Assembly: GCA_024036415.1 (NCBI GenBank)
Contig: JAMWET010006770.1
Coordinates: 1-64,000, forward strand
DNA from: Prochilodus magdalenae
Taxonomy: Eukaryota > Chordata > Actinopteri > Characiformes > Prochilodontidae
Direction: 5' to 3'
DNA: 64,000 bases
The position numbers and the translations under genes are program-made. The notes under the pieces are model-generated. The model was not told the origin of the DNA. It saw nothing but the letters and a program-made list of their open reading frames with translations, and searched no databases. Positions 27,685 through 42,800 of the stretch are shown in pieces. The first letter of the stretch is position 1; the number at the start of each line of letters is the position of its first letter.

Positions 27685-27768
<84 letters not shown>
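27684..27768. repeat. (TG)n microsatellite
   Basis: About 85 bp of TG, starting with two CG-containing units (GTGCGTGCG). Confidence 0.95.
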
Positions 27769-27769
<1 letters not shown>

Positions 27770-28094
27770 GCTGCACTGCTAAGAATGTAAAATGAGAGAG
27801 ATCAAAGACTTCTGAGAGCCAGCTCTCAAGGATCCTGTACTGGCTCTTCAGACCTCATATATATGACGGCTTATCTGTAGCAGCGCAGCTTCTCAGACTT
27901 ACAGCTGGATTTTTCCTGTCGTCTTACCTTTAGCTTACTGCTCATGCTGTTCATCCAGTTCCACATATTGATTGCATCACTACTTATTCATCCATGCAAA
28001 CAGTGTCCTGCCTTCTGTGTTGCATACGGTCGCATTCAGTCAGAGCCCATCCTTTAGTTTAATCTCCAGTCAAAATGGCCATTAACTACAACAT

Positions 28095-28550
28095 TTATGA
28101 GAGGATGATAGTGATCAGTGAACCACTATAAATACCTGCAAAGTTCAGTCTTAAAGCTTGGTTGCATTTTTGTGTGTTTAAGATCCAAGTAGAGAGTAAT
28201 GCTAAGGTCTGGACTTTATGGTGGTCAGCCCATTGTTCTGAGAGCATCAGCAGCTTCTTTATTTTGACTTGTAAATGCTTTTTCTTGACAGCTTCACATC
28301 CTTTCAGGTATGCAAGTTGTCTTCTCACAGTGGATGGTTGTACTGGATGTTTTTGAGTAAGACCTGAAGCAGGAGTAGAGCTTGAGATTCTCCTCTTTCT
28401 GAAAGGACAAAGCTTTAGGGACTGTTTATATGATAGGGACAGTTTTACTGGTCTATCCGGTCTTGTATGGTTGTTAGGGGCCCTAGTCTCTCTGTACATT
28501 TTAATCACATCCTGACTCTGGTTTCGTTTGCTTTCCCCTTCCTTATGCAA
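28095..28550 (-). mobile_element. Decayed Tc1-like transposase, N-terminal half, reading frame partly open
   Basis: A 151-codon minus-strand reading frame contains QPSTVRRQLAYLKGCEAVKK, like the DNA-binding half of Tc1-like transposases (STVRR-L, then G-AVKKP). The catalytic DDE region is absent, and the ATG start is probably not the original one. Confidence 0.5.
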
Positions 28551-29468
28551 TTGGATTATCTTTAATATAATCTCCTCAAAAATATCTTCTGTAAAACTAA
28601 TAGCGTAATATTGAAGTACAAATGAACAGCACTGTGAACTGTAAGTAGAAGAACTGTTTTTATTTGTACACCGTCACGTCACACTCCAGTCTTTTGTGGG
28701 GACATAAACAAAGCCTAATGCTGGTCCCTGAGTTGGCCATCTGGGTAGGACAGCAGTTTCTGCAGTGCAGTGGTGACACTGCTGTTAAATATTGAGTAGT
28801 ATACTGTCACTTTTACATGTATTTTTGTTTACCTGTTGTGTTTCATGCTGTCTCTTGGTTTGCATCCTGAGGGAGGCCACAGTCAAACCTCTAGGCTCAA
28901 CTGGCGATGTGGAATTACTTACCAAACAGGAAATCTGCTGGCACTGACACTCTGGCACTCGAGGGAAAAATTCTGAAAAAATGTCACACAAGACTTCACA
29001 GTTGTAGGTGGTTCTGAGGAATGTCTTGTGCCTTCTGGAAATGTGGAAACTCTCTGTCTCACAGGAATGTAGCTGGGTGAATCTGGGCAGGTTTTCCCCC
29101 TGTCGCAAATATGTGATCCAAATGATAATGTGAAAGAAACGCACACGAGGAAATTCCTCATTTATCACTTGTTGGATGTCATGCTGAGGGTACTATAAAT
29201 CGTGTTTCTCCTCACATTGTTCTGTTTGATATTATGCTGCTGTATAATTTGTATCACATGGCTAAATGCTGTCGATAGTATATAAGACCTCTACAGACAG
29301 AAAACTGGAGCTAAATAATCTAAAAACACACATCACTAAATGAAATGTTGCTTTATTGCGACTCATGCACATGACACTATGTACACAGGTGTTTAATCTA
29401 GCATCAGTAACATTAACAGTATTTATCTCAATCTCTCTATCTTTCTCTCTCTCTCTCTCTCTCTGTAG

Positions 29469-29579
29469 AAGAGTGTAAAGGAGGGTCTCCTGTTGAAGCA
29501 GACCAGCTCCTTTCAGAGATGGAAGAGAAGGTATTTCAAGTTAAGGGGCAGAACTCTCTACTATGCCAAAGATTCAAAG
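29469..29579 (+). CDS. dgkk: DGK exon 1 of 28 visible: PH domain, N-terminal part
   Basis: The exon has 37 codons, phase 0 at both ends, between a (CT)n-CTGTAG acceptor and AAG|GTAAGA. It encodes [20 protein letters not shown], the first strands of the type II DGK PH domain that binds phosphoinositides. Confidence 0.93.
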
Positions 29580-32500
29580 GTAAGACATACTTCAGTCCTA
29601 TTGGCTAGCTGGATCTAGGAAACCACTAAGATTTGCATATACATATTATAAAGCTGTCACATACTAAAAAGGGTACCAATAAATGAGATGATATGTGAAT
29701 CATGGACACAATTTTTTACATATACAAATTCTTACATGCAGAATAGGTACTATATACAACACTCTTTGGTTTGGAATGGAGTTCGGAGGGTTTCTTTGTT
29801 CGAGCAAGCAACTGGCATGTCTCTAAAATGTCTTAAAAGAGATCTTTTGCACCTCACAAGTTACAGTCTTTTACTGCATGGTACCCTGATTTTTAGATTT
29901 CCATTAGGCGGTAGCTGCTGCTATTTTTGCCATCACCTCTGTTGAGGTTCTGAGAGAGCTGAGCTAATACTAAAATGTGGGGACCACTACTACTGACTGG
30001 TCAGAGAGAATCATCAAAACTAATATGCCAGGGCTGCTTACCATGTTAGCATACCCTCTTATCATCGCCACCATCCCCCTATAGGGCAATTAGAATCATC
30101 TCACTGACTGAACTCTGATGTACTATTTAAGATTTTAAGATTTAAATCCCCTTATTAGTCCCACAGTGGGGAAATTTAGTCTCCGCATTTAACCCATCCG
30201 TGAAGTGAAACACCCACAAACACACTCACTAGTGAACACACACACTAGGGGGCAGTGAGCATACTTACCCGGAGCGGTGGACAGCCCTATCCACGGCGCC
30301 TGGGGAGCAATTGGGGGTTAGGTGCCTTGCTCAAGGGCACCTCAGTCGTAACTGTCAGTTCAGGGAATCGAACTGGCGACCCTCCGGTCACAAGGCTGGT
30401 TCCCTAACCTCCAGCCCACGACTGCCCCCCTATTTCATCAGATAGAAAATAAATAAACACAAAAGCATAATCTGTTTCTGTACATCTTGACTGAGAACTT
30501 GCTCCTTCACAGGACCCTTTTCCACGCTACTGCTAGCTGGCCTAAAGATGCCCCTTAATAAATATTAACACAAAATATGAAATAAAAATAAGTCATGAAA
30601 AAACACTATTACTGTAACATGAATGGATATGTGTGCCTGATTTAGATCCCTGCGATGTGCTAGCAAGGGAACCATGCGTATCTACTACGTCAGACTAGAC
30701 CAGACTAGACTAGCTAGAAGACTGTCCGATATGTGTGCCCAATATGTGTGTGTGTAAGCGTACTGATAGTGATTTGTTGTGTTGTTACAGTCTCTTATAT
30801 TTGACGAGGTGGATCTTTCAGACGCCAGTGTTGCAGAGACCAGCACCAAGAATATCAACAACAGCTTTACAGTGAGTATATACAGCCATTCCTCCATGGG
30901 CCATCACTAATCCATATTCACTCTTTAACTGACCACGTGCTTGCACACACTCTCTCTCTGTATCTCTCTTATTCCCTCATAGGTGATCACTCCATTCCGT
31001 AAGCTGATGCTATGTGCGGAGAGCAGAAAAGAGATGGAGGACTGGATCACTGCTCTGAAGTCTGTACAGAAATGGGAGACGTATGAGGTCAGTCTTTGAC
31101 CCTTGATTGATTATCCTTGCTAATGCACAACAGGTAGTAGTGAACTTTGGCCTAGTGCTTGTGGTTTACTTCTTCTAGAGTTCATTGAACTCTAGAAGGT
31201 AGATGGTCTTATCAAGCGTCCTTAGACCTTGATCACGTTAAATGACATACTCTATGTGTTGTTTGGGATGGTGAAACCAAGGTGACGTGTCATGTGTATA
31301 TTTTGTGTTATTAAGAGTTCTAAGTGTTGTGCTGTGTGAATTTATATGGTTTTATTGAAGTGAATACTGACGTAAGTTTTTACTGATGTGTTTCTGATGC
31401 CAGGCGAGTCAGTTTAACATGGAGCATTTCTCTGGAATGCATAACTGGTATGCCTGTTCCCATGCTCGCCCCACCTTCTGTAACGTCTGTAGGGAGGCGC
31501 TGCCCGGGGTCACTTCACATGGCCTGTCCTGCGAAGGTAAACACTTTGTCACTACTCCTAATGATATCTTACGCTTTAATGTGGTTTATTGTTAATGGTC
31601 AAAGAAAAAGAGGACTGTGACACCTGGAGAGGCAAAATTTATATGGAGAACATAGTATTGATATTTTATTTTTATGTAACGTTTTTATGTATATTCATCA
31701 AAAATGACTGACTCATGGTTTTAACTAAATCTGTGAACATGTTGCCAATAAGCGTAAGACGGTTGTGCCACCAGGCGGCCCAGGATGAGTCTCAGGATGA
31801 GTCAGGCTCTTATTTACCCATCACATAAATAATTTCAACACTAACAAAAAAACAGTGCATCTGTATGTCACCTTTAGCATGAAAATAACACAGAACACAA
31901 AAATAAACTGCAAAGAATTCTGGGAAGCTCAACCCAGCTAAGCAGACAAAAAGTTAGTCACCTTGTGTATTTAAGGCGGTAGTAACTTCAGCCTCCTGCA
32001 GATGGTGCTGCAGATGACTGGGTGTGAGTGGTGGGATTCATAGATTGAGAAGAGGTGGTACAGTGCAGTGAATGTTCCATGTGTGGATAATGGCTCCAGA
32101 GCAGGTGTAAATGACTGGCTTAAAGGAGTGGTTGTATTTGGGTGTGCCAAAGGGCATAGTGTGAAGGCAGTAGCTGAATCTGCAGGAAGTGTATGGTCAT
32201 ACGGGTCAACCAGCAGTGTCAACAGTTACAGTTGGAATTCTCCTCAGTGTCTGAACATTAATGTGGCCTACATACAGAAACTTGTCCAGTCCATGCCAAA
32301 CTGAATAGTGGAGGTATTTTGCGATTCGCCGTTTTACGATGTTTTAGTCACAGGTGATCCATTTTTTGTTCGGTGAGCTTATTTTTTAGGCTTATTGTTG
32401 TAAGTTTCTATTTTTTACTTTGAGTAGAAGAATACTGGGAGTTGAAAACTGCCAGTCAGTGAAGCACTTTTACCTAAATCTGTTAGTATAAAATTAAACA

Positions 32501-35213
32501 TATAAAATGTATTAAAAAAATTCTGTCAGCTGATATCATCAGTTATCAGAATTAACCCTTTAAATTTCCATATGGGATGGGCCCTAGTATACTCCGATAG
32601 ATAGACCTGGACAGGGGTGTCCAATCTTATCCTGCTCCTGGTTGTATGGAATGCAAACCTGCAGCCACTCTGACCTTATGCAAACAAGACTGGACACCCC
32701 TGGACACCTCAGGGCTGTAGCACTGGAATGCTGGTTTGTCTGCTACTTCTGTTTCTCTTCAGGGAAGCATAATGCTGAGGTCAGAACCAAACCTCTCAAT
32801 TTTTCAGTTTTTGAAGTCATTTGAGTGATGAATGGACTGAAGGAAATCAGGTTGCATTGATTGACTTCAGAAGTCAGTTATGTTTTCTTGCTTCTCCTGT
32901 ATGTTACCATAGCAGTGATGTGAGGTTGGGGTCTGACATAAAACAGCTCAATTACACACATTGATATTTTTGTCTAATCTCTCTATTCCTTTATCATTAT
33001 CTGTCTATCAGTGTATAACCTTTGCAGTTGCTTGTAAGCGAATACGACTGATAAATTGTATGCCGCCTTACCGCTGTGTGTGTGTTTGTGTGTAACAGTG
33101 TGCAAATTTAAAGCTCATAAACGCTGTGCCGTTCGATCCACTAACAACTGTAAGTGGACCACACTGGCATCCATAGGGAACGACATCATCGAGGATGAAG
33201 ATGGGGTAAGTTTGATTCAGATTTGTTTTACCTTCTTTCCGTTATTCATTCGCTTCATTAGTGAATAAAGTCGTGTAAATATGTGTGCGTGTTGGTGTGC
33301 TGTGTCCCTGCGCAGGTGTCTATGCCTCATCAGTGGCTGGAGGGGAACCTGCCAGTCAGTGCAAAGTGTGTGGTGTGTGATCGAACTTGTGGCAGCGTGC
33401 GCAGACTGCAGGACTGGCGCTGCCTCTGGTGCAAAGCCATCGTAAGTGCTCGTGATTTGGCACTGTATATAGAGCTATGCGTTCAGTGGAGCTACTTATT
33501 CTCAAACATATTTTTTCATAGCTGTGTACTGGAATATCAACATGCATCCCATTTAACCTAACAGGGGACTGCAGAGCACAACTCTATCAAAGCATTTATT
33601 ATCACAGTATTATCTTTATATTACTGTTACAAAGTTTGAAGTCACTTCTAATATTTAATTATTCTCACTGTTACTTTTTGGAGTTAACATGGAAATGCTA
33701 ACTAATGCTAAATATTCAGATTTTTAGTTAGTTTAATTTTAGTTTGTTAATTAGTTTTTTGAGAAAGAACAGTGAGGAAGTTAATAAGTAAATACAGTTA
33801 TATTATATTTATGATATTATTTTTACATTAATTTCTTACTATTTTTTGTCCGAATTTTGATTATTTTAAAATCTAATTCCTGCTATACAGCTTTTTTCAG
33901 GGACTAAGAAATAATCTGTAACTCTCTGGTTATCATTTTGCACACTTTTCTGGCACATTTCTGTGCTTTATACAGCTTTCTACAGATTTGTTGAATGCTA
34001 TGGAGTAGTTATCACACTGGAGTCCATGTGTCTGCTACTGTATTACTGAAAACAGTAATTCCAAACAGGTTAGAGACACTGTATAATTCCCTATGCTTTA
34101 CATGCTAAACGTTTCACACATCAGTATGTAAACTGACAGTTGCACAAAGCAATTCATAAATGAATAATTTTAGGCATGCCGCTCACTAACAGTCAGACCA
34201 TTTATAGCATCTTTCTTGCTATATAAAGTCATCTGTGTTACTTATATATATGCATATTTGCAGCAATTTGTTCTCATTCATTTTAATCCTTTAATGCAGG
34301 AATTTAATCCAGGAATCAGGGCTATCTGTAAAATGAGCAACAGAGGAGAAAAATAATAACACAGATCACAGTAGCCTTACATTGAAGAATCAGCACTGAC
34401 CTAAGCAGCTGGCGAGCTGAAACAGATTTGAATGTTAAAATGGTTAGCTTTAAGAAACTTTTGTTATCATGACTCATTTGTTTAAGGTCGCATCACATTA
34501 TGCAAATCTGGTTAACTTTAATGTAATGTAAGGTTTCAAGCCACTGAAGTTGCATCTAAATGTCTCTGGATATAGCCAGGATATATTAGGTGTATGCATT
34601 GTGTAATAAAGATTATACAAAGTAAACATTATTTATAGGCTGAACAGAAAGTTCACTGGCTTCTGCTGTTTTGCTAGCTAGACCACTAGCATAGCCTAGA
34701 CCACTATACCACAGTGTATATGGCCCAGAATTATGGCAAAAACAGAAAGTCCACATTTGCCTCTAGTAAAATCAAAAGGGTCACGGGGTGAAATGTGTAG
34801 ATCACAGCCAAAAACAGTTTCTATGAATAAGGCCTTTATATGGTTGGAAGATTTAATCATGGGGGCTCCGCACATCAATCCCTAACCCAACTTCTGTAGA
34901 TCTGCTTTCCTAACACACCTGATACAAATTGTACAGTTTACATGATAAGATGTGTGTGATCAGGGTTGGAAGTGAAGACACATTTCCAGAAGTAGGGTTG
35001 GTGACCACTGATCTAAAGCAAGATCTGTTTGTAGGTATACAAATGTGTGTGCTCCACACCTGCCAAAGTTTGTTAAAGCTTGGCCAACCTAGCAACAATA
35101 GCTATGGAAGAAAGCGTTCGTGGGTGGAGCTTGGACAGTTCAGTTCAACAAGTAGTTCTGACTTAAAAATATTTACTACAAAACCTTAAAGAAGAGGTAG
35201 GTTATCACACTCT

Positions 35214-35252
<39 letters not shown>

Positions 35253-35255
35253 TGT

Positions 35256-35341
<86 letters not shown>

Positions 35342-36175
35342 GTGCACAGCAGCTGCAGAGAGCAGTTGGGGAAGACCTGCCCACTGGGTCAGTGTAAAGT
35401 GTCCATCATACCTCCCACCGCTCTCAACAGCATCGACTCTGATGGTGAGAGTTGCCGAGGCAACCGCATCAGCACCACACGTGTCACTTAATTGTCTCCA
35501 AGCAGAAAAGAAACATGGAAGATGAGTGCCATACGTTCTAGCCACTGAGAGCAATATTCTCTGATAGGAAGAAGTATAAATAGACTCTACTTCCTTTTCC
35601 TCCTGTGCTCCTGTGTTCTCATAGGTGACAATAGTATGTTCAGTCAGTTGTTGGTTCCTGAGCTATTTGTTCAGCCCACACAGTCAAGTGGCCGAGAAGA
35701 ACAAGACTGATTAGATTCCTGGCATGTCTAACAGTAGTCCGTTATGGACACACAGTGAAAGTTCTCTAAACATGGCTCACATTTTTGAGGGCACAGTTTC
35801 TGTTCTGTAGTAAATAGACTCTACTGTTATAACCTGCACTGCCCAGAGACACATTTCTGATACTGTGTGCACAGTTATAATAAACTGATATAAGAAGTGC
35901 ATCTGATTTATTTTCTTTATAACTGAGGGATGTCATGTTTTGCCTCTCTCCCTTTTTCCCTCTGTCACTCTTCAAATCTCTTTCCTGTCTGTCTCTCTCC
36001 TCTTTATATTCCCTTTCCTCTCTCCTTCTCTCTTGTGCTCTTTCCCTCTAATTCTCTCTTTTCCCTGTTTCTCTGTTCACTTTGTTTCATTCATTTCATC
36101 CTTCCATTCCCTTTCTTTTCTGTCCCCTGTCTATGTTACTTATAATTTCTTCTCTTCTCTTTCTCTTTCTCTTTC

Positions 36176-36214
<39 letters not shown>

Positions 36215-36361
36215 TTCTTTCTCTCTCTTCTTCTCTCTCTTTCTCTGTCTTTGCCTCTCTTACTCTTACCTCTCTCACACATACTGTCTCTCTCCTTTTC
36301 TTTGTCTTCTCTCTTATTTTTTCTGTCTTTTCTCTCACTCTTTGTGTCCATTTTTCTGTTA

Positions 36362-36459
<98 letters not shown>

Positions 36460-36809
36460 GCAGGTTTCTGGAAAGCCACTAGTCCATCGTGTTCCAGTCC
36501 CTTGCTGGTGTTGGTGAACAGTAAGAGTGGAGATAATCAGGGAGTGAAGTTTCTCCGCAAGTTTAAACAGCTGCTCAACCCAGCACAGGTCTTTGACCTC
36601 ATGAACGGGGGACCACAGCTGGGGTGAGACTAGCATGCATATTAGTTACATAGCATTTACATATTTACATAGTAACAATGTAATCTGTGTCAGATTAGCT
36701 AATAACTTAACTTAGAACTGATAGGGGATTCAACCAGTCACATCTTATAGGTCACAGCAGTGTAGCAAAATAACAAAAGGACTGTATATTGTTGTATGTG
36801 AGTCTTATA

Positions 36810-36871
<62 letters not shown>

Positions 36872-39800
36872 TGCGACTCTTCCAGAAGTTTGAGACGTTC
36901 CGTATTCTGGTGTGCGGGGGTGATGGCAGTGTAGGCTGGGTGCTGTCAGAACTGGATAAACTGGGACTGCACAAACAGGTCTGGAGAGAAGAATTTGCTT
37001 CAGAATAAGAAGAAAAAAATATATATAAATAAACAAGAGAACAAGTTGTGGATGTGAACTACAAACATCTTTTTGACTGTGGGTGTGGGGGTGTGTTGCA
37101 GTGTCAGTTGGGCGTGTTGCCCCTCGGTACGGGTAATGACCTGGCACGAGTGCTGGGCTGGGGTGGACTGTGTGATGATGATGCTCAGCTGCTGCAGATC
37201 CTGGAGAAACTGGAAAGAGCTACCACGAAGATGCTGGACAGGTAAACATAAACACTCACACCTAAAGAGAGGGACAGAATGAGTGAGTCAAGTCATTATT
37301 GAGCTAGTGTTCCTAATAAGAATTTAAAACTGTGTACATTGAACTTCAGTACTTTTCATTTACAGCCTGTGTTATTTCAGTGCCATACATCACAAACTAC
37401 AGTGTCATTTAGTAACACGTTTCATTACTCACATTCCAAGTCACTATTCAGTTTTATCAGCAGCCAATAATCATGCTGTGTGATTGGCTGTCTAATGTAC
37501 ATTCTGTGCACATGTTATTAAACTATTAAACTGCTGTGGGCAATAAACATACTCAGTTCTATTGCCTCACACTCATTTCTGATTTAAGCCACACCCACTT
37601 CAGTTTTTAATGTAAGCGACACTATCATGGTAGGACTTTCCAAGATTTTGGAGTTTGTCTGTGGGAATTTGCACCCTTTCTGGGCCTTCGTGAGGTCTGA
37701 CACTGATGGACGGGAAGATGACATTCAAATGTATCCAAAAGGCGTCAAGTGGGGATTGAGCCACTGGAATTCCTCCACACCAAACTTCTCAATCCATGTC
37801 TTTATGGTGCTCACCTTGTGCACAGGGGCACAGTCATGCTGGAACAGGAATGGGCATGCCAAACTGTTGCCACAAAGTTGGAAGCCTATCATTTGTAAAC
37901 TAGCATTAACATTTCCCCTAACTGGAACTGAGAGGCTGGCCCAAACCCTGAGAAACAGCCCCAGACCATTACCCATCCTCCACCAGACTTTGCTGCTGGC
38001 ATTCTGACACCTGGCTATGTGCTTACTTTGGGTACTTACATAGCTTACTTGCACCTATTAGCAATGGGAGTGTCTGAAACACCTCAACTCAGTAATTATG
38101 AAGAGTATGTCCACATACTTCTGTTTATATGGTGCATTCTTATCAGTGCTATGAGCCAATGTTTGCTACAAAATCAGAACTGATGATTGGCTGTGTAAAT
38201 TATGTTATTAATATCAGCAATTCCTTTTAAGTCTACACTTCCTGTTCTGTTTTAAGTCACACCGTTTTTGATCTAAGCAATTTGTGTTGATCATAAGATG
38301 ATCATAAGCGTCATATATCTATTTATTTATATATAACATGCAATAATTGTTTTTGGCCAAATTAACATTTTCAGGATATTAGTGTTATTAAACATATATT
38401 AGTGTGCAAGCACACTTAAATGTAATTACTTGCTCAGAAAAGACATTACTATTAGAACTAGGATTAAGTGATGTCTACTTTCTGTCAGTTTACTTATTCT
38501 TGTGTTATATAGTGTTTTCTAAAACAGGACATTTGTCAGTGAGATAAATGGTTTTAAATAAAGTACTTAAATGCCTAAAACCTTGTGTGTGCTATAAAAC
38601 TCTCCAAAGGTCTATAAGGTTTTCTGGAAGTTAGTTTTATTGTGTATAGTCTACATACCAAAGTAGTCAAACTATCTAAAATATCACTGAGATCAGAGAG
38701 TTCTCACTCTTCACCATCATGTGTTTGTATTGTGTGATGATTAGATGGAGTATAATGACATACGAAGTTCCCTCAAAGGACGCCCCTGCTATCGTGAAGG
38801 AGGATGATCCACTAGATTCTCCACTCCAGGTACATATCCGGTTCCTTAGACTGCTCACTTTAGTATAGAGGTATCTTTTAAAGATATTACTACAGATTAA
38901 ATATGCGCTTCTTACCAAAGTCTGTTTCATCTGGTTTAGTTTGGATGTATTGTGTTATTCTTTGATCCAGATTACTCACTATGCCGACTCTGTTGCCACC
39001 CATCTGACAAAAATCCTGGATTCAGACAAGCACAGTGACGTCATATCCTCTGCTAAGTGAGTACAGGTGTAAGCTTAGTGACATCACATCCTCTGTGTGC
39101 GTATTTTTCACTCTGCTTAGATGAGTGGTAGGTTGGGTTGATAGCAGTGGCGTGTTTGGTCCCGTTTGACGGGAGTGTCACCAGCAGCTGTGACGTCTTT
39201 CAGATTGTTATGCAAGATCACAAGATGTTTAAGTAAGACTCCTTGAGTTTACATACTTGCTCAATCTCTGCTGAAACAAATGAATGAGTAGGGGTGTTTT
39301 CTTTAGGCTGATATTTATACAGATATGCAGCTTTAACAGTAATAATCTCAGATTTGGTTGAAGATTTCCCAGCATGCATTGCTCTGAGGTGGTTTGAGTG
39401 GTTAGAAGCAAAAATAAATAGCACCCAGTCAAGTCATGACCTTTCAGCTAATGTCATGCTGACTGGCATTGAAACCATTAACATTCTTATTACCTTCGTT
39501 GTACCAGGAAAGATCTCACTGGGAATAACATATCTCTTTTACAGGGACCAGAACTTCCTGGCCAAGATAGACACCAACACATAACAATCTTTTAGCAATA
39601 AAAATATATGTATTACAAACATAAAACAGCCATCCAACAGTTAGTTCAATCTTAAAGCACCATGATAAAAAGCTTTTAATGTGCGTAAGCAGTACAAAGG
39701 TGCATGCTTGTGAATGATATCACTGTTATCAGTTGATTTCTGAATACAAAGTATGTGGATTAAATATCAAAGAATTATCTAATGTTATACAAAGACACAT

Positions 39801-42800
39801 TATCAGCCACATTTCTCTTTTTTAAGTGGTGACGTATGGAATGTTTGGGGCACTTTTCCTGGAATTTAGCAACACAAAGCTTGATTTTGAGTAGGTAACA
39901 GGTACAGTAAAAAGCAGAAACCTCATATTTGATCCCTGAGGTACACCCTAGAAAATGAGAAAATCTCCTAGACTCAAATATCAATATTAGCCAGAATGCC
40001 ATATGTAAAACACAATAATGCTACAGGACCGCTACCTTAGCTAATGTCACTTGCTTAGTTTGCAAAGAGTAACCAAACAGATGTCCTCACATGATGTTGA
40101 AAGTTTTGGAGATATGAATGGAATTGAAGTCGTGTGGCTGTGTTGTTACGTATCTGGTACACAACTCTGTGTGTCCAGATTTCAACAGTTCAATTCATTT
40201 AACCATAAGCAGGCAGTATAGATTTTGCTTTGCATAGTGATAGAAAACATGGTAGCACACAAAACACTCCAGTTCCTCATGCTGATCCATTTTGCTGGCT
40301 TGTTAGCTGTTCTGGGGTCATATTTTAATGAGCCTATGTAGTTACCACTAGGGAGATGCTAGATTTGATAGCAGTAAATGAAATAATGCTGTAATTGTCT
40401 CAGTTCTGTCAGAACTTTGAGAACAGGCGTTTTGTTTTTGCATTAAACGTTACCAGTATTTGATACCGCCCCACTAAAGTTACCCATTAAACCTTAAACG
40501 CCCCCAAATACGAACACACTTCAGTTCCTTGCTGTCATATTAAAAGAACTTATATAATACTTTGATAAGGTGCTGAATCATTTATAGTAGATAAAAGTAG
40601 CATGCAGTACAGCTAAAAGTCAAGTACTAACAGTAACAGAGATTTGTATCTCCAGGAAATAATCCTCATCCTTTTCTCTTTTCTCTCTCTCTCACTCTGT
40701 CGCTTGCTATTTCTCTAGGTTCCTGTGTGGGACAGTGAATGATTTTGTGGCCGAGGTTGGTAAAGCTTATGAGAGAGCTACAGAGAATAAAGAGGAGGCA
40801 GATGCAATGGCTAAAAAGGTACAATTGTGAGGGTGTGTGCATGTGTGGGTTGCTTATAGAGGACTCAAGAGTGTGGATATGTGTGTAGGTTGGTAAAAGT
40901 GTGTGTGGCACGTATGTGTGTGTGGTGTATTTCGAGTAAGGTTGTATAAGTGCTTGTGTAATAGGTACAGTGGGCATTAGAAGGCCGAAGCGCAATAGGC
41001 TGTACAATGCAGCCTACAGGGCACATTCAGCTTGTTTGTGTATTCCTCTGTAATACCAGCACTTTGTCGTCTGTAATAATAAACCACATGCCAAGAAAGC
41101 TTGGTTTAGATGCCTGCTGTGCATAACCAATTAATACTGAATACATCCATCCATAAACCTTTAGGCCAGAAACATACTTCACACAATTAAACATGCATGT
41201 TCACAACGTTGTGTAGATAAACGAGACTTATTCCTTTAATATGATTTCATCCTTTTCTTTACCAAATGCAAAACTGGAGGTTTACATGTTAGTATTATCT
41301 AATTATCTAATATTATACCAAGATAATTTTATTGTAGACTTTCAGCCACATTTCCCTATAAAGTGTGGGCAAGTGGAAAGAGGCATTTTTTGCTTGTTTG
41401 GTTTTGTCAACATTTGAAACAGGGGTAAGACTAGAAAATCTGTGATGTAGAGTAAATACCACAAAACAAACAAGAAGGTGCCTAACAATGTAATGACTAC
41501 AGTATCATTTTGAAATCAATTTGCAATTGGCACATTAGGACAAAGCCATTGATGTATACAGTGAAAAGCAGGGCCCCAGAATTGAACCTTGAGGTACACC
41601 CTAGAGTTCAAGAAGCCCCAAAACATATTTCACACACAAGTTCACATACATGTGTACTCCACAATGCACAGTAACAGTTAATAATAAAGTGTACACTGAC
41701 TGCTTCACTCAACTGTTTTAATATGATGAAATACAAATACGAAGAAATAAGAGTTGGCCTGACTTCCTTAAAAGAGTTTGCCCTGACTTCTTCCTGATTG
41801 CTCGCTGCTCAGGTTATATGTATAAAGTTTGCCCAGAAAAAGAGGAAATGTGCATCAGGAAACATCAGCAAATAACGTACCCCTGCATATTTTTGAAATC
41901 ACCTCACTGTGTACGTCACATTTGTGCTGCTTAAAATATCAGCACATATCTGCACGTTCCCACACCTCTGTGTTTCATTGTGCTGATTGAGTGATAGTAG
42001 ATCCTGCTTACCAACATTGACTGAACTACAGTGACCTAAAAATGCTTTTTGAGTTTGTACAAGTGTTTGCAGTGATCTAGTCTTAGATAAATACATCTGC
42101 AGAGTCCTCTCCATTGTCTGATCACAGTGAATGTGGTGTTTGTTTTGATTATTTGTGTTCAGTAAATGCCATAACTGAAAACCACTGAATCACATGACAT
42201 AGATCACTTCATGGTAGTGTGATAGTGAGATAGTGAGGGTTACAGTTTTAGACTCTGGCCTTGATGGGTTAAGGCTTTTGCAGCAGGTCACCTCTCTCGC
42301 CGTCTGTGTGGTCCTCACTGACTGTGTGAGTAACCATCTAATTCCTGAGAGGGGTTTTTAAATGCTCTGAAGTTGACACCATAACCTTCTTCTCTCACAT
42401 GTTCTGGTGTAAAGAAAAGAAATGGCTGAGGGGCTCTTTCATACACAGACACAGCGTTTCGAGAGTGCTTCAGTGCAGAAAATGCACAATTGTGTCTTAC
42501 ACTTACTGGTTGGACTCGAGTCTTGTCCATGACACCCTCTCGTCCTTGCTCATAACTATAGATGCTAGAGCCAACATCACAATATTTAAAGACATTTAAC
42601 TAAATGATAAATAAATAAATAAATAAATAAAAATAGCAGCAAGCTACCTGTTACTGTGCAGTTTGTATGTGCAGTATACACTGACGGCTATAGTCTACAG
42701 GCTCTCTATAATTGGTCTAAACCTGTTTCGTGGTCTGTACATTTGTTTGGTGTATTGATGCGTGACATATCATATACTTAGAAAATCACACTACTTTATC

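Noticed and set aside
28785..29168. 127-codon minus-strand frame
   Set aside because: No recognisable domain or transposase motif, and no splice or Kozak context; it could be a chance ORF in the intron.
35940..36636. Long Ser/Leu/Phe and Arg/Glu frames on both strands
   Set aside because: They reflect the (TC)n tract; only the last 160 bases (exon 8) are coding.
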